48,187 nucleotides of DNA from an uncultured Collinsella sp. (lineage in GTDB: Bacteria > Actinomycetota > Coriobacteriia > Coriobacteriales > Coriobacteriaceae): contig CAAESW010000082.1 in the NCBI GenBank assembly GCA_900758845.1, forward strand, positions 1 through 48,187, given 5' to 3'. Shown one piece after another: positions 42,232-48,187 of the stretch. The stretch's first letter is position 1. Every line of letters starts with the position of its first letter. A program made the position numbers and the translations under genes. The notes beneath the pieces were generated by a model that saw nothing but the letters and a program-made list of their open reading frames with translations, was not told where the DNA came from and searched no databases.

Positions 42232-44577
42232 ATGGAAACGCTTGAACGCAACGAGTGGGCAGACGTTGCCCAACTAGTCGAGATCACGAGCGATGCTGTC
42301 ATCATCTGCGAGCTCGACGGAACCATTCTGCATGTGAATAATCGCTTACTTGGTTTGATGTGCGAGGAGCGCGCCGACGTCATTGGTGGAGATGTTAAAG
42401 ACGTCCTGTACTCGTCCGCTTTTGAACGTGCGACGGAACATCGTCTGCCATTTGAAACTGATGGCTCCGAGAACGAACTGATGCTCAAGCTGAGTGACGG
42501 CTCCTTTATCCCCGTCTTGGTTCGTGCGGGCTCCGTAACGCCTCCACGCATCTTTGGGCGCCGCGCGCCACGTGTCCTGGTGGCGCTCCATAGCATCGAA
42601 GAACAGTATTCGCACGACCGTCAGCTCAAGCGTGCGCTTTCGGAGCTTAGAGTGGCGAACAAGCGCCTCTCTGGCACGCTCTCGGTCATTATGAGTACCG
42701 TGGGCTCCGATGAGCTGCCCAGCCTACTTGATACCGTTTTGAACCAGCTTGTAGGAACGCTCGATGCTTCGGGTGCCGCTATCTATTTTTCTGAGAGCGG
42801 CGGTTTTAAACTTCGCGGTGTTTCCAAGGAACTGTACGACAGCTACCTGCCTGAGTTTTTGCCGTATGGCGCTGGCATTCCGACGTATGTTCTTCGTGAG
42901 TCGCGTGCCTGTCGCTTGTCGATTCAACAGGACCTTGAGGGCGATAGGGCCGTCTCCGGTATGTTCATGGACCTGGATAATCGTTCTAAGCACCTGTTGC
43001 GCGTGCAGGATATGCCTCCGTACCGTAGCGAGATCTGTCTTCCCGTTTTTTACGGTACTCAGATCCTTGGCGTGCTGGAAGTTGGTTGGAAACGCCCCCA
43101 GGCACCGCTCGCCTATGACGTTAATGTGCTCGAGGTCATTTGCGATTACCTGTCTATCCAGCTGGTCGGCATGGCATCGAGCCTTCGCTCCCGTCGCACG
43201 GCCGAGCTTGGCCGCTCGCTCAATGTCTTGCGTGATGAGTTGTTTACCTTTCTAGACGATTCCGCCGCGGCTACCCAGGCGGTATCGTCCGAGATCTGCA
43301 ATATGCTTAACTGCCATTTTTGCCCTGTTGAGTATGACGCCAGCCTGGATTCCTACGTCATAGATTTTGAAGGCGGCAGTCGCGTTGCTTTGCCGGACGA
43401 TCCCGAGAAGCTTTTCTTTTCCACGACGGCGCCAGCGGCACGTCTGGGGGCTGGCCCTGATGGCTTTGAGGCATCTGTTTTGGGCGGTACGAGTGCCGAG
43501 GACCTTAAACACGTCCGTATAACTCGCGTTGACGAATCGATGCCTATGGGAGGCTGGCTTAGGGCGCATGGTCTGCCTTGTCAAGGTCTCTACGTCGACT
43601 CCGGCATCGAGGCGGGGCGCCCGCGCTCTGAGGGCGATGGCAAGCACAGTAACGACGCGATTGTTCCTGCTTCTGTTGCGAAGAGTCCGACGACGCGCGC
43701 GCTGCTGCTTCGTGATGGTAGCCAAGAGCCGATTGATGACCTTGAATATGACTACTTGGTGCACTTGGCGCATGACTTTGAACTGATCTACGAAGGCGAA
43801 TCTCAAAAGCGCGAGGAGCGCCATATCGCTCAGACCCTTCAGATCGGCATGAGAAATTCCCTGGGGGATGTTCCGGGTATCGCAACCGATTCGGTGTACC
43901 TGTCGGCCACGAACTCGGCGTTGGTCGGCGGCGATTTCTATACGCTCATCCGTCTTCCCGACGACTGCGCCGTCATGATTCTGGGCGATGTGTCTGGCAA
44001 AGGCATTGAGGCTGCATCGATGTCCGCGCTCGTCAAGACGGCCCTGACGGCATATGCCTGGGAGGGCGCTGGACCGGCCCGCATGGCACGCTCCCTTAAC
44101 AGCATGCTCATGGGCTTCTCGAGGGTCGAGACGTTCGTGACGGCCTTTATCGCCAAGATTGACCTTAAAGCCGGACGCGCAACGTATTGTTCGGCGGGCC
44201 ATCCTCCGACCATGGTCATTAGGCCAGAGTCGATGCCGCTGGGTGGCGGCGAGGCCCGTGGGGGAGAGGTCGAGCTGCTTGGATGCCAATCGGGCGTAAT
44301 CGGTGCCTTTGAGAGCATGGTGTACGAGACAGGCGTGTTTACGTTCGCTCCTGGCGACATGCTCTTCATGTATACGGATGGAACGATTGAGGCCCGCGAC
44401 CGCACCGGAGCGTTCTTTGGCGAGCAGCGCCTTCGTGACCTTCTGCTCTCTGTCTCGGGTGAGGGCGTATCGGGAATCTGCGGCAAGGTCTTGGGCGAGC
44501 TCGACCGATTTACCGAATCGGCGCTGGACGATGACATTGCATTGGTGTCCCTTGAGTTTTTGCGGGGTCGTTCATAG
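42232..44577 (+). CDS. PAS-GAF sensor with SpoIIE-type (PP2C) serine phosphatase domain
   Basis: A 781-aa cytoplasmic phosphatase. An N-terminal PAS-like domain (about 10-120, ITSDAVIICELDGTILHVN) is followed by a GAF domain (about 165-310, LVGTLDASGAAIYFSESGG) and a long middle region. The C-terminal PPM/SpoIIE domain (about 530-781) has metal-binding GGDFY, GDVSGKG, YTDG and DDDIAL. Such enzymes dephosphorylate STAS anti-anti-sigma factors. Its neighbour encodes exactly such a domain, so that is the likely substrate. No membrane segment is seen. ATG 42232 follows GGTGGGG; GTG 42220 is the alternative. Confidence 0.88.
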   Translation: METLERNEWADVAQLVEITSDAVIICELDGTILHVNNRLLGLMCEERADVIGGDVKDVLYSSAFERATEHRLPFETDGSENELMLKLSDGSFIPVLVRAGSVTPPRIFGRRAPRVLVALHSIEEQYSHDRQLKRALSELRVANKRLSGTLSVIMSTVGSDELPSLLDTVLNQLVGTLDASGAAIYFSESGGFKLRGVSKELYDSYLPEFLPYGAGIPTYVLRESRACRLSIQQDLEGDRAVSGMFMDLDNRSKHLLRVQDMPPYRSEICLPVFYGTQILGVLEVGWKRPQAPLAYDVNVLEVICDYLSIQLVGMASSLRSRRTAELGRSLNVLRDELFTFLDDSAAATQAVSSEICNMLNCHFCPVEYDASLDSYVIDFEGGSRVALPDDPEKLFFSTTAPAARLGAGPDGFEASVLGGTSAEDLKHVRITRVDESMPMGGWLRAHGLPCQGLYVDSGIEAGRPRSEGDGKHSNDAIVPASVAKSPTTRALLLRDGSQEPIDDLEYDYLVHLAHDFELIYEGESQKREERHIAQTLQIGMRNSLGDVPGIATDSVYLSATNSALVGGDFYTLIRLPDDCAVMILGDVSGKGIEAASMSALVKTALTAYAWEGAGPARMARSLNSMLMGFSRVETFVTAFIAKIDLKAGRATYCSAGHPPTMVIRPESMPLGGGEARGGEVELLGCQSGVIGAFESMVYETGVFTFAPGDMLFMYTDGTIEARDRTGAFFGEQRLRDLLLSVSGEGVSGICGKVLGELDRFTESALDDDIALVSLEFLRGRS

Positions 44578-44655
44578 ACGACGCTGAGCGGGCTGAATCC
44601 GCACGGTTGGGGAAACGAATGCATCGAGTGGGCTTTTTTGGGGAACCATGGTCGT

Positions 44656-45402
44656 ATGAATGAGTGGAATGACATAGCGGTTTTGACGCCACCAGGCGAT
44701 ATCGACATCGCCACGGTGCCTGCGCTGCGTCGGCGGTTGGATGCTTTGATTGGCCGCGGCGTGCGTCGTGTTGTCATCAACTGTCAGGCTGTTAGCTTTA
44801 TCGATTCGACGGGCTTGGCATTCCTGCTTACGCGCGCTCGTGAGCTCATGAGGCGAGAAGGCCTGCTTTCGCTCGTCAATGCATCAGGTGAAGTTGTTCG
44901 CTTTTTGGAGATTGCTCGTCTTGTCGATATCCTTCATGTCGCGGGGCCGGCACGGGAGTCTATTCCCGCCATTCCGGTGGGGGAGCTGCCTCGCTGGAGT
45001 AAGAGCGTCGAGGTCCGTCAGGGTATCGAGAATCTTCCATACTACCGACATCGCATCGCCGAACTCCTTGAATCGCTTCCGTTGCGCCGTGACGAGCGCT
45101 ACGATGTCGCATTGGCGTCGGGGGAGGCGCTGGGTAATGCCTATGACCATGCGGGCGGTATCGGGTGCGTCCTGACGGTTCAGGCCTATGGCGATCGCGT
45201 TGTGGTTGAGGTGCTTGATCGAGGTGCCGGCTATTCTATCGATGAAACGAGCGAACCGGTCGCATCCGAGGAACGCGGCCGTGGCATCAAGCTTATGCGT
45301 ATGCTCGTCGATAACGTGGAGGTTGCTCGTCGTACGGACGGCGCCGGCACGCGCGTGCAGATGGTGAAGCTGTTTAGCGGAGCGCTGGAATCGTGTGCCT
45401 AG
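44656..45402 (+). CDS. STAS (anti-anti-sigma) domain fused to HATPase anti-sigma kinase domain
   Basis: A 248-aa two-domain protein. Residues 1-105 form a SpoIIAA-like STAS domain with the phosphorylatable Ser at about 51 (FIDSTGLAFLL). Residues ~125-248 form an RsbW/SpoIIAB-like GHKL ATPase with N-box SGEALGNAYDHA, G1 box DRGAGYS and G2 box GRGIKLM, all intact. Antagonist and kinase are normally separate proteins, so the switch would work within one chain or between identical chains. ATG 44656 lacks a good ribosome binding site (GGGGA about 12 nt away). TTG 44638 is possible. It is probably co-transcribed with the phosphatase; no sigma factor gene is nearby. Confidence 0.86.
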   Translation: MNEWNDIAVLTPPGDIDIATVPALRRRLDALIGRGVRRVVINCQAVSFIDSTGLAFLLTRARELMRREGLLSLVNASGEVVRFLEIARLVDILHVAGPARESIPAIPVGELPRWSKSVEVRQGIENLPYYRHRIAELLESLPLRRDERYDVALASGEALGNAYDHAGGIGCVLTVQAYGDRVVVEVLDRGAGYSIDETSEPVASEERGRGIKLMRMLVDNVEVARRTDGAGTRVQMVKLFSGALESCA

Positions 45403-45448
45403 CCAATCGCTTTAGCGCGTTTAGCTACTAAGAACATGCGGCAGACAA

Positions 45449-45495
45449 GTTTTTTGAAAAAAGTACTTGCGTCTTTTGGACAACTCGCGTAAATT
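45449..45495 (+). promoter_or_regulatory. Promoter of tRNA-Gly copy 1
   Basis: A/T box GTTTTTTGAAAAAAGT, -35 TTGCGT (45467-45472), 17-bp spacer, -10 TAAATT (45490-45495), 12 nt before the tRNA. Confidence 0.78.
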
Positions 45496-45507
45496 AATAA
45501 CCCGCAA

Positions 45508-45583
45508 GCGGACATGGCTCAGTTGGTAGAGCACAACCTTGCCAAGGTTGGGGTCGCGGGTTCGAGCCCCGTTGTCCGCTCCA
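45508..45583 (+). tRNA. tRNA-Gly (anticodon GCC), copy 1
   Basis: 76 nt with encoded CCA. Acceptor GCGGACA / TGTCCGC, anticodon loop TTGCCAA, T-arm loop GGTTCGAGCC. The sequence is identical to copies at 45734 and 48012. Confidence 0.97.
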
Positions 45584-45593
45584 TTGCATTTCC

Positions 45594-45616
45594 GGACCGT
45601 TTAGGCGGTCCTTTTT
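45594..45616 (+). terminator. Terminator between tRNA-Gly and tRNA-Cys
   Basis: GGACCG / CGGTCC stem with a 6-nt loop and T5, ending one base before tRNA-Cys begins. tRNA-Cys must be read through it or have another promoter; none is visible. Confidence 0.85.
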
Positions 45617-45617
45617 C

Positions 45618-45691
45618 GGCGAAGTGGCCAAGTGGTAAGGCAGAGGCCTGCAAAGCCTTTACCCCCGGTTCGAATCCGGGCTTCGCCTCCA
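45618..45691 (+). tRNA. tRNA-Cys (anticodon GCA)
   Basis: 74 nt with encoded CCA. Acceptor GGCGAAG / CTTCGCC, anticodon loop CTGCAAA, T-loop GGTTCGAATCC. Confidence 0.96.
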
Positions 45692-45700
45692 GGCAACATC

Positions 45701-45726
45701 CGGGCGCTCCGGCGCCCGTTTTGTTT
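45701..45726 (+). terminator. Terminator after tRNA-Cys
   Basis: CGGGCGC / GCGCCCG stem followed by TTTTGTTTT, eight bases before tRNA-Gly copy 2. Confidence 0.85.
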
Positions 45727-45733
45727 TACATAT

Positions 45734-45809
45734 GCGGACATGGCTCAGTTGGTAGAGCACAACCTTGCCAAGGTTGGGGTCGCGGGTTCGAGCCCCGTTG
45801 TCCGCTCCA
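45734..45809 (+). tRNA. tRNA-Gly (anticodon GCC), copy 2
   Basis: Identical over 76 nt to copies 1 and 3. It has no TTGC-type promoter of its own, unlike the other two, and depends on read-through of two terminators or an unseen promoter. Confidence 0.97.
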
Positions 45810-45818
45810 ACTATCTTA

Positions 45819-45844
45819 CGCGGTTCTAACGAACCGCGTTTTTT
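45819..45844 (+). terminator. Terminator after tRNA-Gly copy 2
   Basis: CGCGGTTC / GAACCGCG stem with a CTAA loop, then T6. Confidence 0.93.
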
Positions 45845-45860
45845 GTTGACGCTGTGCGAG

Positions 45861-45948
45861 CCCCGGGCACCCCATCTTGTCCCTCAATCGTCGGTCGCGT
45901 ACATAAAGTACGCTTCCCTCCTCTTTCGCGGCAACCTGGGGCACCCGG
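45861..45948. repeat. 88-nt structured element upstream of the alpha-glucosidase (repeat family 2, copy 2)
   Basis: The ends CCCCGGGCACCCCATCTTG and CAACCTGGGGCACCCGG match the element between nanA and nanK. They pair with each other around a CA/CA mismatch. A GCGTAC / GTACGC hairpin forms the tip. The interior differs from copy 1. The remaining ~200 bp to the next gene contain only a weak possible promoter (TTGCCG, 19 bp, TATCAT near 46097). Confidence 0.7.
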
Positions 45949-46145
45949 AGCCCGCTCGCTGTCGTGGCCGGGGGAGTGGGTTTTCCGTTCTTTTCACCAA
46001 TCGGTCGATTCGTCCCGGGAGGTTCGAACCCGAGAGGGAGCGAGCGTTTTGGGGCGTGGCTGTGGCGTTGTTTGCCGCGGATGTCCGCTTTGGGCGTATC
46101 ATCGTGGGCATCTCGCAAAACCTCGTTGCAAGGGAGACTTATCCC

Positions 46146-47879
46146 ATGGCTACAGAAAAGTCCTCTTCGCGCTCATGGATGTCCGATGCCGCGATCTATC
46201 AGATCTACCCGCGCTCGTTTAAGGATTCGACTGGTTCGGGTCTGGGCGATATCGCGGGCATTACCCAGAAGATGGACTATCTTGAGCGGCTGGGTATCGA
46301 GGCCATCTGGCTGAGCCCGTTTTACCCATCGCCTCTTGTCGATGGTGGCTATGATGTGGCGGACTACTGCGATGTCGATCCACGTCTCGGCTCGCTTGAC
46401 GACTTCGATGATATGATCGCTGCGGCTCACGCGCGCGGCATCAAGGTCATCGTCGACATCGTGCCCAACCATTCATCCAGCCAGCACCCCTGGTTCAAAG
46501 CCGCTCTTGCCGCCGGCCCCGGATCGCCCGAGCGCGCCCGTTATATCTTCCGCGATGGTCGCGGCGAGCATGGCGAGCTGCCTCCCACCAATTGGAATGC
46601 CAACTTTGGCGGCCCCGCATGGACGCGTGTTGCGGACGGTCAGTGGTATCTGCACATGTTTACGCCCGAGCAGCCGGACTTTGACTGGTCATGCCCTGAG
46701 GTTCACGCGCTCTTTTGCGACGTCCTGGCGTTTTGGAGCGATCGAGGCGTCGACGGCTTTCGCATTGATGTGGCGCAGGGTCTCGCCAAGGATCTCGACC
46801 GCGATGACCTCGACCGGTGGCATCTCGCCGAGGGCGATGACATGGTTGACGACGGCACCCATCCGCTGTGGGACCGCAACGAGGTCCACGAGATCTATCG
46901 CGAGTGGCGCCGCGTGTTCGACCGCTATAATCCGCCGCGCAGTGCCGTTGCCGAGGCGTGGGTGCTGCCCGAGCGCCAGTATCTCTACGCGCGTCCCAGC
47001 GAGCTTGGCCAGACATTCAACTTTGAGTTTGCCAAGGCCGCTTGGACCTATGATGACATGCACACTGCAATCGAGAAGGGCTTGAAGGCAGCCGTCGAAT
47101 CCGATTCCGCCTCGACTTGGGTACTCTCCAACCACGACGTGCCGCGCGTGGCGACACGCTATGCCCTGCCGCAAATCAAGGCGACGCGCTACCACCAGAT
47201 TGCGCTCGACTGGCTCTTACGTGACGGGTCGTCTTATGACGAGGACCGTGAACTCGGCGAGCGCCGCGCGCGGGCGGCCCTTTTGCTTGAACTGGCGCTT
47301 CCGGGCTCGGCATACGTGTATCAGGGCGAGGAGCTCGGCCTTTTTGAGGTGGCTGATATCCCGTGGGCTGCACTCGAAGACCCTACTGCGACCAATACGC
47401 ACGGACCGAAGCGTGAGAAGGGGCGCGACGGCTGTCGTGTGCCCCTGCCGTGGGTGGCGGCGGACGATCCCGCGCATGGCGGATCGTTTGGGTTTTCGCC
47501 GGCAGACGCCGATGCGGCGCCCCATCTGCCGCAGCCTGCATGGTTTTCCGATTATGCTGCCGATAGGGAAGAAGTGGACCCGACATCGATGCTTGCGCTC
47601 TATCGTGACGCCCTCTGGCTGCGGCGCAAGCTGCGCGGGTGCGCCAACGATCTTGCGTGGCTCGATCTTGACGGGCGCACCGGTCTTGCGGATGGTGCCG
47701 AGGGCGCTGAGGGCGGCGTCATCGCCTATCGCCGCGATAACGGCTGGACGTGTGTGACGAACTTCGGTGCAGCACCCGTGGAGCTGCCGGCGGGCAGGGT
47801 CCTGCTCACCTCATCACCGCTTGCAGACGGCAGGCTCACGCAGGACAGCTCTGCCTGGATCATGCTCGGTGAGATGTAG
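46146..47879 (+). CDS. GH13 alpha-glucosidase / oligo-1,6-glucosidase
   Basis: A 577-aa cytoplasmic glycoside hydrolase. Opening SWMSDAAIYQIYPRSFKDS and the four GH13 regions are visible: DIVPNHSS, GFRIDVAQG with the nucleophile Asp, AVAEAWV with the acid Glu, and LSNHDVPR with the third carboxylate. It should release glucose from the non-reducing ends of maltose- or isomaltose-type oligosaccharides; linkage specificity cannot be read by eye. ATG 46146 has AGGGAG 9 nt upstream; the open frame back to 45765 runs through a tRNA and is rejected. It lies between identical tRNA-Gly genes. Confidence 0.92.
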   Translation: MATEKSSSRSWMSDAAIYQIYPRSFKDSTGSGLGDIAGITQKMDYLERLGIEAIWLSPFYPSPLVDGGYDVADYCDVDPRLGSLDDFDDMIAAAHARGIKVIVDIVPNHSSSQHPWFKAALAAGPGSPERARYIFRDGRGEHGELPPTNWNANFGGPAWTRVADGQWYLHMFTPEQPDFDWSCPEVHALFCDVLAFWSDRGVDGFRIDVAQGLAKDLDRDDLDRWHLAEGDDMVDDGTHPLWDRNEVHEIYREWRRVFDRYNPPRSAVAEAWVLPERQYLYARPSELGQTFNFEFAKAAWTYDDMHTAIEKGLKAAVESDSASTWVLSNHDVPRVATRYALPQIKATRYHQIALDWLLRDGSSYDEDRELGERRARAALLLELALPGSAYVYQGEELGLFEVADIPWAALEDPTATNTHGPKREKGRDGCRVPLPWVAADDPAHGGSFGFSPADADAAPHLPQPAWFSDYAADREEVDPTSMLALYRDALWLRRKLRGCANDLAWLDLDGRTGLADGAEGAEGGVIAYRRDNGWTCVTNFGAAPVELPAGRVLLTSSPLADGRLTQDSSAWIMLGEM

Positions 47880-47951
47880 GGGCATCTCGCTGCGAGCCTG
47901 CGTTTGTCCGCGCCTTTCGTGACGACTGATGCCCTCACAAGAGCGTCGCAA

Positions 47952-47999
47952 AACTTTTCAAAAAAAGTTCTTGCATAGGATGCGGGCATCACGTAAGAT
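47952..47999 (+). promoter_or_regulatory. Promoter of tRNA-Gly copy 3 and tRNA-Val
   Basis: A/T box AACTTTTCAAAAAAAGTT, -35 TTGCAT (47971-47976), 17-bp spacer, -10 TAAGAT (47994-47999), 12 nt before the tRNA. Confidence 0.78.
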
Positions 48000-48011
48000 T
48001 AATCCTCGTAA

Positions 48012-48087
48012 GCGGACATGGCTCAGTTGGTAGAGCACAACCTTGCCAAGGTTGGGGTCGCGGGTTCGAGCCCCGTTGTCCGCTCCA
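48012..48087 (+). tRNA. tRNA-Gly (anticodon GCC), copy 3
   Basis: Identical over 76 nt to the copies at 45508 and 45734. tRNA-Val follows after three bases, so both are probably processed from one transcript. Confidence 0.97.
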
Positions 48088-48090
48088 TTT

Positions 48091-48165
48091 GGGCGTTTAG
48101 CTCAGGGGGAGAGCGCTTCCCTGACACGGAAGAGGTCAGAAGTTCAAATCTTCTAACGCCCACCA
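48091..48165 (+). tRNA. tRNA-Val (anticodon GAC)
   Basis: 75 nt with encoded CCA. Acceptor GGGCGTT / AACGCCC, anticodon loop CTGACAC, T-loop AGTTCAAATCT. No terminator is seen before the window ends, so further tRNAs may follow. Confidence 0.96.
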
Positions 48166-48187
48166 AATGTTCGCAGCTCAGAGGCTA

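Noticed and set aside
45514..45849. Open frame across the tRNA-Gly/Cys/Gly cluster
   Set aside because: It is made entirely of tRNA and terminator sequence.
45765..46145. A 127-codon N-terminal extension of the alpha-glucosidase
   Set aside because: It would start inside tRNA-Gly copy 2 and read through its terminator and a hairpin element. ATG 46146 has a ribosome binding site and fits the GH13 start.

Overview
The window looks like a piece of chromosome from a high-GC, Gram-positive gut actinobacterium of the class Coriobacteriia, most likely Collinsella or a close relative. The evidence is the roughly 60% GC content, the strong Shine-Dalgarno sites, WhiA next to RapZ, the gap-pgk-tpiA ... 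secG order, Tat-type lipoprotein leaders on the peptide-type binding proteins, and tRNAs with encoded CCA. The genus is an inference; class level is safer. No phage, transposase, CRISPR array or rRNA operon is seen apart from the 3' end of a 5S rRNA at the left edge.

Layout: (1) 1-122: end of a 5S rRNA gene and its terminator. (2) 248-3755: coaE, a short lytic transglycosylase and uvrB. (3) 3821-9943, minus strand: two FAD-dependent oxidoreductases, an Mrp/ApbC P-loop ATPase and a membrane LTA-synthase-like sulfatase. (4) 10137-17282: uvrA, a YbaK-type tRNA deacylase, murJ and uvrC, so all three UvrABC excinuclease genes lie within 16 kb. (5) 17647-28006: a sialic acid uptake and catabolism cassette. 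It holds a family 5 binding protein, a permease, a fused permease-ATPase, an ATPase, an AXE1-family esterase, a catalytically damaged paralogue of that esterase, a NanA-like lyase, a ROK kinase and NanE. Imported sialic acid would be de-O-acetylated, cleaved to ManNAc, phosphorylated and epimerised to GlcNAc-6-P. (6) 28108-35252: rapZ, whiA, gap, pgk, tpiA, gpmI and secG. (7) 35548-41490: a complete oligopeptide ABC transporter. (8) 41491-42080: a gene-free stretch packed with very large hairpins. (9) 42083-45402: tRNA-Leu, a PAS-GAF-SpoIIE phosphatase and a STAS-HATPase fusion, which together form a partner-switching module. (10) 45508-48165: tRNA genes (three identical Gly, one Cys, one Val) around a GH13 alpha-glucosidase.

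The most unusual material is non-coding. Two 119-127 nt palindromes at 41507-41633 and 41817-41935 have unrelated but perfectly paired stems, yet share internal-loop sequences when one is read on the opposite strand. Two other ~90 nt elements (26118-26208 and 45861-45948) share their end sequences and show a compensatory base-pair change. These look like two families of structured repeat or RNA elements that I cannot name. Also notable are a nested inverted-repeat leader in front of the sialic acid operon, a terminator-like hairpin abutting the rapZ ribosome binding site, the esterase/pseudo-esterase pair, the STAS-kinase fusion, and a palindromic A/T box next to the -35 of three tRNA promoters.
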